Origin: Alphaproteobacteria bacterium UBA4588
Lineage (GTDB): Bacteria; Pseudomonadota; Alphaproteobacteria; Puniceispirillales; Puniceispirillaceae
DNA: 22,050 bases
NCBI GenBank assembly: GCA_002387605.1
Contig: DGJU01000072.1
Span: 1 to 22,050 of the forward strand
Direction: 5' to 3'
Positions 1 to 6,403 of this stretch are shown in pieces; within the stretch, counting starts at the first letter, position 1, and every line of letters begins with the position of its first letter. A program made the position numbers and the translations under genes. The notes below the pieces were generated by a model. That model was not told where the DNA came from, searched no databases, and saw only the letters and a program-made list of their open reading frames with translations.

Positions 1-344
1 CCCGCTGGGCAGGATGTATTGATAATGTAGGCGGCCCGATGCTTGGCCGGATCATCGGCCAGTTAAAATATGGCGGTACGGTTGCCTCAATCGGAAATGC
101 CGGCGGCAATGATTTACCTGCCAGCATTCTGCCGTTCTTGTTACGGGGCGTTAATGTGCTGGGAATTGATTCTGTGTTTCAGCCATACCAGTCATGTGTG
201 AATGGCTGGAATCGTCTGGTAGCCGAATTTCCGCTGGATAGGCTTGAGGAAATGGCAACTGAGATCACACTTGATGAGCTTCCGGAAGCCGGAAAAAAGA
301 TTCTTGAGGGGCAGACGAAAGGGCGATGGATTATCGCTCTCTAG
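1..344 (+). CDS. acuI: Acrylyl-CoA reductase AcuI/YhdH family, C-terminal part (5' truncated by window)
   Basis: This is the C-terminal ~114 residues of a zinc-independent medium-chain dehydrogenase/reductase of the YhdH/AcuI group. The family reduces acryloyl-CoA to propionyl-CoA with NADPH, and in marine bacteria it detoxifies acrylate from DMSP breakdown. The frame is open from base 3. It begins RWAGCIDNVGGPML, then has a YGGTVASIGNAGG cofactor-domain segment, a PFLLRGVNVLGIDSV strand and a GRWIIAL ending, all typical of this family's C-terminus. The first internal Met (base 39) is not the start, because the family-like sequence continues upstream to the window edge. The gene converges on hpt with a 67-base gap in which I see no convincing terminator. 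Family assignment is fairly secure; the AcuI rather than generic quinone-reductase function is inference. Confidence 0.85.
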   Translation, partial: RWAGCIDNVGGPMLGRIIGQLKYGGTVASIGNAGGNDLPASILPFLLRGVNVLGIDSVFQPYQSCVNGWNRLVAEFPLDRLEEMATEITLDELPEAGKKILEGQTKGRWIIAL

Positions 345-411
345 TCCTATTTTCTGATATCTGAAGGAAAGGGCTTAATCTGACGGGTTACAGAAAACCA
401 CCACGGCTAGA

Positions 412-963
412 TTAGGATGACTGAGCGGGTCGAACGGCGCCAATATGAGGCAGGTTGCGACCTTGCTGGGCATAATCAATGCCATATCCGATAACAAATT
501 CATCGGGAATATCAAACCCTGTCCAATGGACATTAACATCAACCTCGCGGCGCGATGGTTTATTCAGCAATGCACAGACAGTCAGGCTGGCAGGCTGGCG
601 GGTGGCAAGTATTTTCAAGACTTGGGATAATGTATGGCCGGTATCAATAATATCTTCGACAACCAGAACATCTCTGTTCTTAATATTTGTTTCAAGGTCT
701 TTCAGAATCCGGACCTGACGACTTGATTCCATTTTATTGCCATAGCTGGAGACAGTCAGAAAATCGACCTCAACAGGAAGATTGATACGCCGCACGAGGT
801 CAGCAATAAAGACAAAAGAACCGCGCAGAAGACCTATCACAACAAGTTGGTTCGTCGATGAGTAATGTTCGGTTATCTGATGCGCTAGTTTGTTAACGCG
901 TGCTGTAATTTCTGTCTCGGAAATCAGAATATCAACGCGGTCGTTAGAAACAAGAACGGACAT
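412..963 (-). CDS. hpt: Hypoxanthine phosphoribosyltransferase
   Basis: This cytoplasmic purine-salvage enzyme converts hypoxanthine (and often guanine) plus PRPP to IMP/GMP. The 183-residue product has the usual length. The PRPP-binding signature VVEDIIDTGHTL lies at residues 101-112, with the paired acidic residues E103 and D104. The PPi-loop segment GLLRGSFVF is at 44-52, SSYG at 72-75, and a late substrate-contact segment near DEFVIGYGIDYAQ follows. An AAGGAAA ribosome site sits just upstream of the ATG. It is divergent from the dehydrogenase at 1192, with about 228 bases between the two starts, and convergent with the acuI fragment. Nothing unusual is seen. Confidence 0.95.
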   Translation of the reverse strand: MSVLVSNDRVDILISETEITARVNKLAHQITEHYSSTNQLVVIGLLRGSFVFIADLVRRINLPVEVDFLTVSSYGNKMESSRQVRILKDLETNIKNRDVLVVEDIIDTGHTLSQVLKILATRQPASLTVCALLNKPSRREVDVNVHWTGFDIPDEFVIGYGIDYAQQGRNLPHIGAVRPAQSS

Positions 964-1191
964 ACAATTTCCTTTTTGTGAAACTAGGCCGGTAATGCGG
1001 GCGGCTGATAATATCAGATATAGCCCTAATCCGCATTTTGCTTGTGAACATTACACTGCTCGCTTGCCGAACAAAAGAGGCCTTGAAGGATTTATTCCAC
1101 TAATCTTAGCGCGGCAGGGACTTGACCGGTATGGCAAGCTGTCTAGTGTGGAGAGCCTAGATAAATAGTAATTCAAAGAAGGACGGACGAG

Positions 1192-2058
1192 ATGGCAAAA
1201 GTAGCATTTTTGGGACTTGGTGTGATGGGATATCCAATGGCAGGGCATCTGGCAGCAGCAGGGCATGATGTCACTGTCTATAACCGGACATCTGCAAAAG
1301 CTGATGCGTGGCATAAACAGCATGGCGGGGCTGTTGCCACAACACCGGCAGATGCGGCGCGCGGCGCTGAATTTGTTTTCTCATGCGTTGGGGATGATGC
1401 TGATATCATATCTGTGACAAGCGCGGAGCACGGCGCTTTCTCAGCAATGTCAGCTAATGCTATCTTTATTGATAATACAACCGCATCAGCTGATGTTGCA
1501 CGTGAGCTTTATGCCGCAGCTAAGGAGGCAGGCCTGCATTTCATTGATGCGCCTGTTTCGGGTGGTCAGGCTGGGGCAGAAAACGGCAAGTTAACAGTAA
1601 TGTGCGGCGGTGATGATGCAGCGTTTTCGCGTGCTGAGCCGCTAATGTCCTGCTACGGGGCGCGCGTCACGCATATGGGCGCTACAGGCTCAGGTCAGCT
1701 CACAAAGATGGTGAACCAGATTTGTATTGCCGGTCTTGTGCAAGGCTTGTCCGAAGCCTTGAATTTTGGCAAACAGGCAGACCTTGATCTAGAGAAGGTT
1801 TTGGGCGTGATTTCAGGCGGCGCCGCACAGAGCTGGCAGATGGAAAATCGGGGCTCAACAATGGCGCGCGATGAGTTTGATTTCGGGTTTGCGGTTGACT
1901 GGATGCGCAAAGACCTGCGGATTTGCCTTGCTGAGGCTGCCAATAATGGCGCAGAGCTTCCCGTAACAGCGCTTGTGGCCCAGTTCTATGCAGCCTTGTC
2001 TTATCAGGGTCTTGGCAGAAATGACACATCAGCGCTTATCCGTTTATTACGCCGATAG
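1192..2058 (+). CDS. NAD(P)-dependent beta-hydroxyacid dehydrogenase (3-hydroxyisobutyrate dehydrogenase / glyoxylate-succinic semialdehyde reductase family)
   Basis: This 288-residue cytosolic oxidoreductase belongs to the beta-hydroxyacid dehydrogenase family, which interconverts small 3-hydroxyacids and semialdehydes. The N-terminal Rossmann fold carries GLGVMG at residues 8-13 followed by NRT at 31-33, which tends to favour NADP(H). The substrate-binding signature DAPVSGG is at 119-125. The catalytic lysine is K172 in GSGQLTKMVNQ. The start is supported by AAGGACGGACGAG directly upstream. The exact substrate (3-hydroxyisobutyrate, tartronate semialdehyde, or glyoxylate/succinic semialdehyde) cannot be read from the sequence. 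The convergent neighbour is a succinate-semialdehyde dehydrogenase, so a link to semialdehyde metabolism is attractive, but it is inference from proximity only. A strong terminator follows. Confidence 0.9.
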   Translation: MAKVAFLGLGVMGYPMAGHLAAAGHDVTVYNRTSAKADAWHKQHGGAVATTPADAARGAEFVFSCVGDDADIISVTSAEHGAFSAMSANAIFIDNTTASADVARELYAAAKEAGLHFIDAPVSGGQAGAENGKLTVMCGGDDAAFSRAEPLMSCYGARVTHMGATGSGQLTKMVNQICIAGLVQGLSEALNFGKQADLDLEKVLGVISGGAAQSWQMENRGSTMARDEFDFGFAVDWMRKDLRICLAEAANNGAELPVTALVAQFYAALSYQGLGRNDTSALIRLLRR

Positions 2059-2091
2059 CATCACCGCGTTTAAAAATAATCTGTTGCGGAC

Positions 2092-2127
2092 AAAAAAGGC
2101 AGGGGTTATAGCGCCCCTGCCTTTTTT
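2092..2127. terminator. Bidirectional intrinsic terminator
   Basis: A perfect 14-bp stem: the left arm is six A's followed by GGCAGGGG (2092-2105), the loop has 8 bases (2106-2113), and the right arm is CCCCTGCC plus six T's (2114-2127). The A and T tracts form part of the stem, so it can end transcripts from both strands. It lies between the convergent dehydrogenase (stop 2058) and gabD (stop 2157). Confidence 0.93.
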
Positions 2128-2156
2128 ACTATCATGAGTGGCTTGCAAGTCTAGTC

Positions 2157-3623
2157 TTAGACGCCGCCAATAACCATCAGCTTGATTTCCATGAATTCAT
2201 CAATCCCGTATTTCGAGCCCTCGCGGCCAAGGCCTGATGCCTTGACGCCGCCAAACGGGCCAACTTCTGATGAATAGGCGCCTGTGTTGGACACGACCAT
2301 GCCATATTCCAGCGCTTCTGATACGCGGAAAATCCGTGAGACGTCCTTTGTGAAGAAATAAGCTGCCAAGCCAAAGATTGTATCATTGGCAGCTGCGATA
2401 GCGTCTTCTTCCTTGTCGAACTTAAACAGTGCTGCGACAGGGCCGAATGTTTCTTCTGAGAAGAGCTGCATATCACGCGTTGCGCCGGTTAGTACGGTTG
2501 GCTGATAGAATGTGCCCCCTTTTTCATGCGGCTTTCCGCCGGTAACCACAACACCACCCTTGGCGGTAGCATCCGCGATATGACGCTCAATTTTATCAAA
2601 GCCCTGCTGGTCAATAATAGGGCCTTGCACAACCCCCTCTTCAAAGCCGTCACCGACTTTCATTTCGGCAACTTTTTCTGCCAGAGCGGCAACAAATTTA
2701 TCATGGATTCCTGACTGCACAAACATCCGGTTAGCACAAACACATGTCTGGCCGGCATTCCGGTATTTCGATGCAATCGCCCCTTCAACAGCTTCAGTGA
2801 GATCAGCATCATCAAAGACAATCAGCGGGGCGTTTCCGCCAAGCTCAAGGCTGATTTTTTTGATTGTATCAGCAGATTGGCGCATCAGAATACGGCCAAC
2901 CTCAGTTGAACCAGTAAAGGTGATTTTGCGCACCCGCTCATCAGCACAGAGCGTCTCGCCCATTGCTGGTGCATCCATCCCTGTGACGATATTGATAACG
3001 CCCTTTGGAAAGCCTGCACGGCGGGCAAGTTCTGCAAGTGCGAGCGCTGAGAGCGGGGTCTGTTCTGCTGGTTTCAGAACACAGGTACAGCCAGCAGCAA
3101 TGCCAGGTGAGACTTTGCGCGTAATCATCGCATTCGGGAAATTCCACGGGGTAATCGCCCCAAACACGCCAATGGGCTGTTTCAGAACGATGAATTTTTT
3201 ATCCGGAAACGGGCTTTCCAGCACATCGCCAGTGACCCGGCGGGCTTCTTCGGCAAACCAGTCAATAAAGCTTGTCCCATAAAGAATTTCACCTTTGGCT
3301 TCAGCGAGTGGCTTGCCCATCTCAGCAGTAAGGATAGCGGCAAGGTCGTCAATATTCTCAAGGCATAGATCATTCCATTTGCGCAAAATAGCTGACCGTT
3401 CTTTGGCGGTTGTGGCTGCCCAGCTATGGCGGGCTGTGTCTGCTGCATCAATGGCGCGCGCAATATCATCCGCCCCGCAATCAGCTACTTCAGCAATTAT
3501 TTCACCGTTCGCAGGGTTCCGGACTGCAAATGTCTTGCCGTTTGGCGCTGCGGTAAACACGCCATCAATAAACGCATTTGTTTGTAGCAATGTTGGATCG
3601 TTCAATATAAGTGAAGCCGACAT
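2157..3623 (-). CDS. gabD: NAD(P)-dependent succinate-semialdehyde dehydrogenase
   Basis: This 488-residue aldehyde dehydrogenase of the GabD subfamily oxidises succinate semialdehyde to succinate, the last step of GABA/4-aminobutyrate degradation. Visible motifs in order: the PWNFP oxyanion asparagine N161; cofactor-contact KPAEQTP at 184-190; FTGSTEVG at 236-243; the general-base glutamate E260 in LELGGNAP; and the catalytic cysteine C294 in GQTCVCANR. The nearby second cysteine C296 is also seen in E. coli GabD, where a C-x-C is described. The length matches E. coli GabD (about 482). The upstream GGGGA lies 7 bases from the ATG. A gabT transaminase is not in this window, so the gene stands alone here. 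It ends at the shared terminator 2092-2127. Confidence 0.93.
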   Translation of the reverse strand: MSASLILNDPTLLQTNAFIDGVFTAAPNGKTFAVRNPANGEIIAEVADCGADDIARAIDAADTARHSWAATTAKERSAILRKWNDLCLENIDDLAAILTAEMGKPLAEAKGEILYGTSFIDWFAEEARRVTGDVLESPFPDKKFIVLKQPIGVFGAITPWNFPNAMITRKVSPGIAAGCTCVLKPAEQTPLSALALAELARRAGFPKGVINIVTGMDAPAMGETLCADERVRKITFTGSTEVGRILMRQSADTIKKISLELGGNAPLIVFDDADLTEAVEGAIASKYRNAGQTCVCANRMFVQSGIHDKFVAALAEKVAEMKVGDGFEEGVVQGPIIDQQGFDKIERHIADATAKGGVVVTGGKPHEKGGTFYQPTVLTGATRDMQLFSEETFGPVAALFKFDKEEDAIAAANDTIFGLAAYFFTKDVSRIFRVSEALEYGMVVSNTGAYSSEVGPFGGVKASGLGREGSKYGIDEFMEIKLMVIGGV

Positions 3624-3770
3624 GATAAAATCCCCAAAAATGAGTTAAGAAGAAGGTTTGATGGCATCAGGCCTAGAGGCCTTTATTGTCTGGATATGTC
3701 TTGCTCACAATAAATATGATGCTGGACATAAGGCAGTAAAGCACTGCGCAGACTGGTATTATGCTCAGGA

Positions 3771-3830
3771 ACGTAAAAAGTAATATAGCGCCAAAATCAG
3801 GCTCCCTATGAGGCCCAATTTCGGCGCTAT
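3771..3830 (-). terminator. Probable intrinsic terminator of sodB
   Basis: Read on the minus strand just past the sodB stop, ATAGCGCC (plus 3823-3830) pairs with GGCGCTAT (plus 3785-3792). The stem can extend through an AAAT/ATTT segment after one mismatch. A T-rich stretch follows at roughly 3771-3784 (ATATTACTTTTT on the minus strand). The U-tract is interrupted, so termination strength is uncertain. Confidence 0.55.
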
Positions 3831-3837
3831 GATTATG

Positions 3838-4440
3838 TTATTTCATGCGTGATGCAACATTTTCCCAGTTAACAAGGTTATCAAGGAAGTTAGCAAGATA
3901 GACTGGCCGCTTATTGCGGAAATCAATGTAGTAGGAATGCTCCCATACATCACAGCCAAGCAACGCATTTTCACCAAAACAAAGCGGGTTTACCCCGTTT
4001 TCAGTTTTTGTCACGCTGAGCTCGCCATCTGCCTTTTGCACAAGCCAGCACCAGCCTGAACCAAACTGGCCAATGCCTGCTGCGGTAAAGGCTTCTTTGA
4101 AAGCATCTACAGAACCAAACTGCTCTGTGAGAGCTGATTCAAGCTCGGACGGCATAGCTCTGCCTGTTGGCCCCATCATTTCCCAGAACTGGACATGGTT
4201 CCAATGCTGTGAGGCATTGTTAAACACACCATTTTGAGCAATAGCGCCGGCATCGTATGTTCCGGTGATGATCTCCTCAAGAGATTTATCTTCCCACTGT
4301 GTTCCCGCAATCAACTTATTGCCGTTATCTACATAGGCCTTGTGATGCAAATCATGGTGGAATTCTAATGTTTCTTTACTCATGCCTGAGGTTTCTAACG
4401 CATCATAGGCATAAGGCAAATTTGGTAAATCAAATGCCAT
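3838..4440 (-). CDS. sodB: Superoxide dismutase [Fe]
   Basis: This enzyme dismutates superoxide to hydrogen peroxide and oxygen in the cytoplasm. I place the start at the second of two close ATGs (4440, not 4446), because GGAG then lies 8 bases upstream and the protein begins MAFDLPNLPYAYDALE, the usual SodB N-terminus. The product has 200 residues. Metal ligands by alignment to the family are H28, H82 (WNH), D164 and H168 (DVWEHSYY). The outer-sphere glutamine Q78 in NNASQHWNH is in the position typical of Fe-type enzymes, rather than the C-terminal-domain glutamine of Mn types. GSGWCWLV at 127-134 is also conserved. The gene is monocistronic, with its own probable terminator. A perfect 18-bp palindrome lies 73 bases upstream of the start and is a candidate operator. 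Confidence 0.96.
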   Translation of the reverse strand: MAFDLPNLPYAYDALETSGMSKETLEFHHDLHHKAYVDNGNKLIAGTQWEDKSLEEIITGTYDAGAIAQNGVFNNASQHWNHVQFWEMMGPTGRAMPSELESALTEQFGSVDAFKEAFTAAGIGQFGSGWCWLVQKADGELSVTKTENGVNPLCFGENALLGCDVWEHSYYIDFRNKRPVYLANFLDNLVNWENVASRMK

Positions 4441-4808
4441 TGTCATGTCTCCCTCTTGAAACTTTTTAGTGGATGCTATGGTGAAATAGCGGAAAAATTA
4501 TTCAAACTGCTTTTAGGGTAATTACCCTAAGCTTACTTTATACGACCTTACATGCGCGCCAGATGGCAAAAACGAAAGACCGATCGCACGGCTTAGAATA
4601 TAGGCTAAAATTTTGCGTCTTAACACTCTAAAGTGAATGTCAGTTCCGTTTCTTGCCGGCTTGGCCTTAAAAGTCAGTCGAATGAAAACGTTAATCATAG
4701 TATTATATAGCGGCGTTCAATTCTCATTATGAGAGCCTTGTTTCTGCCCTAAAGCTGACTGAATTCTGCCCTTCTTTTTACTGTACAACATAAGCTGAGG
4801 AAAAGGGT
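4441..4808. other. Intergenic region between sodB and the small gene at 4809
   Basis: About 368 bases with no supported gene. It contains the 18-bp palindrome at 4513-4530 and a second, shorter odd-length palindrome, TCTCATTATGAGA, at 4722-4734. It must hold the sodB promoter (minus strand) and, if the 4809 gene is real, a plus-strand promoter, but no convincing -35/-10 pair was found for either. No tRNA-like or riboswitch-like fold was noticed. Confidence 0.6.
4513..4530. promoter_or_regulatory. Perfect 18-bp palindrome upstream of sodB (candidate operator)
   Basis: TTAGGGTAATTACCCTAA is its own reverse complement over all 18 bases. It lies in the intergenic space upstream of sodB, 73 bases before the ATG, and about 280 bases before the divergent small gene at 4809. 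This position and symmetry fit a dimeric repressor or activator site. I do not recognise it as a standard Fur, Irr or OxyR box. A -10/-35 pair for sodB could not be picked out with confidence. Confidence 0.5.
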
Positions 4809-5084
4809 ATGGGTCTTCATGCGGATAGGCCCACCAAGATTAATGTTGAGGATGTTATTATGATTGCTTTATTTGCAGGCTTTGTCTTCGTTGCCGGGGT
4901 CACATCAGACGGATATAGAGAATTCTCCCAGCATTCAAATGGGAATAGTGACTATGAATTAGCCTTTGTTGACCAGTGCAATACCGGTGAGCATGGCTCA
5001 GGATACGCGCTGGCCCCGTTAAAATTTGTGATGCTCAAGCAAAAAAATCATGACGGCACGATAGGCTCTGTTTGCACCGAGTAA
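4809..5084 (+). CDS. Small unrecognised protein with one hydrophobic segment
   Basis: I do not recognise this 91-residue frame. It has a hydrophobic stretch at about residues 16-31 (DVIMIALFAGFVFVAGV), then a polar tail with two cysteines (C56 in DQCNTGEHGSG and C89 close to the end) that could form a disulfide outside the membrane. Two starts are plausible. The ATG at 4809 has AGGAAAAGGG immediately upstream. An ATG at 4860 with GAGGA upstream would leave a 74-residue product beginning inside the hydrophobic stretch. The stop at 5084 lies 15 bases from the end of convergent argG. Its coding status rests on the ribosome site and on filling a gap neatly between genes, with no homology, so it could be spurious. 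Confidence 0.45.
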   Translation: MGLHADRPTKINVEDVIMIALFAGFVFVAGVTSDGYREFSQHSNGNSDYELAFVDQCNTGEHGSGYALAPLKFVMLKQKNHDGTIGSVCTE

Positions 5085-5099
5085 GGTGTTAGCAAAAAT

Positions 5100-6320
5100 C
5101 TACAGCTTGCGCCGCGCCATGGCTGATACGCGCAGCCGCAAAGCATTCAGCCTGATGAATCCATGGGCATCATGATGATCATAATCAGCAGCACCTTCTT
5201 CAAACGTCACTAATTCTTCTGAATAGAGAGAATTGGGTGAGGTGCGGCTTGTGATCATAATATTGCCTTTATAGAGCTTGGCCTGGACTTCGCCATTCAC
5301 CATGTCTTGGCTTGCATCAATGGCGGCCTGCAACATTTTGCGCTCAGGTGAAAACCAGAACCCGTTATAGATTATTTCGGCATAACGGGGCATTAGCTCA
5401 TCTTTTAGATGGGCGGCTTCTCTATCAAGGGTGATGCTCTCCATCGCACGGCGCATCGCAAGCAGGACAGTCCCGCCCGGTGTTTCATAAATACCGCGTG
5501 ATTTCATCCCAACAAAGCGATTTTCAACAAGGTCAAGACGCCCAATACCGTTCATGCCGCCGAGCCTATTTAACTCAGTTAGCAAGGTTGCTGGCGACAT
5601 CGCTTTTCTGTTCAGCGCAACAGGATCGCCGCCTTTGAAGGTAAGGGAAATTTCGGTTGCTGTATCGGGGGCATTTTCTGGGGCTACTGTGCGCGAGAAA
5701 ATATATTCTTCAGCTGCTACAGCCGGGTCTTCTAATACTTTTCCTTCTGCTGAGATATGTAGCAGGTTAGCATCTACACTGAATGGCGCTTCGCCGCGCT
5801 TATCTTTTGGAACAGGTATTTGATTAGCTTCTGCATAGGCGATCAGTTTTGTGCGAGATGATAAATCCCATTCCCGCCACGGAGCAATGACCTTAATATC
5901 AGGCTGCAGGGCATAATAGCCAAGTTCGAAACGGACCTGATCATTTCCTTTGCCTGTTGCGCCATGCGATACAGCATCAGCGCCAAGCTCGCGGGCGATT
6001 TCGATCTGGCGCTTGGCAATGAGCGGCCGGGCAATGGATGTGCCGAGCAGATACTGGCCTTCATAAAGGGCATTCGCCCGAAACATCGGAAAGACATAAT
6101 CAGACACAAATTCTTCGCGTAAATCTTCAATGAAGATATTTTTGATCCCCATCATTTCGGCTTTGGCACGCGCTGGCTCGATATCTTCGCCCTGACCAAG
6201 ATCAGCTGTGAAGGTAATCACCTCGCATTTATATTCTTCCTGCAACCATTTCAGGATGACTGATGTATCCAGACCGCCTGAATAGGCAAGGACAACCTTT
6301 TTAATTTTTTGCTCGCTCAT
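5100..6320 (-). CDS. argG: Argininosuccinate synthase
   Basis: This enzyme joins citrulline and aspartate, using ATP, to form argininosuccinate, the penultimate step of arginine synthesis. The 406-residue product matches the usual ~400-residue bacterial/eukaryotic type. The ATP-pyrophosphatase P-loop AYSGGLDTS is at residues 12-20. A GATGKGNDQVRFE segment in the nucleotide/citrulline region and the typical PWREWDLSSR segment follow. It lies 83 bases downstream of the ybbP-like permease on the same strand, so it may be read from the same transcript or from its own promoter in that gap. It converges on the small gene at 4809-5084. No odd features. Confidence 0.97.
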   Translation of the reverse strand: MSEQKIKKVVLAYSGGLDTSVILKWLQEEYKCEVITFTADLGQGEDIEPARAKAEMMGIKNIFIEDLREEFVSDYVFPMFRANALYEGQYLLGTSIARPLIAKRQIEIARELGADAVSHGATGKGNDQVRFELGYYALQPDIKVIAPWREWDLSSRTKLIAYAEANQIPVPKDKRGEAPFSVDANLLHISAEGKVLEDPAVAAEEYIFSRTVAPENAPDTATEISLTFKGGDPVALNRKAMSPATLLTELNRLGGMNGIGRLDLVENRFVGMKSRGIYETPGGTVLLAMRRAMESITLDREAAHLKDELMPRYAEIIYNGFWFSPERKMLQAAIDASQDMVNGEVQAKLYKGNIMITSRTSPNSLYSEELVTFEEGAADYDHHDAHGFIRLNALRLRVSAMARRKL

Positions 6321-6403
6321 CGTCTGTGCCTCTGCTTTTGTCGTACTGGTATTCTGGCAGTTCTTTTAGCCTACTTCATTGCAAACCGCAAAGCCGCTTT
6401 GGG

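Noticed and set aside
2797..3282. 161-residue plus-strand open frame inside gabD
   Set aside because: Antisense shadow of gabD, which carries all catalytic residues; no ribosome site or family resemblance.
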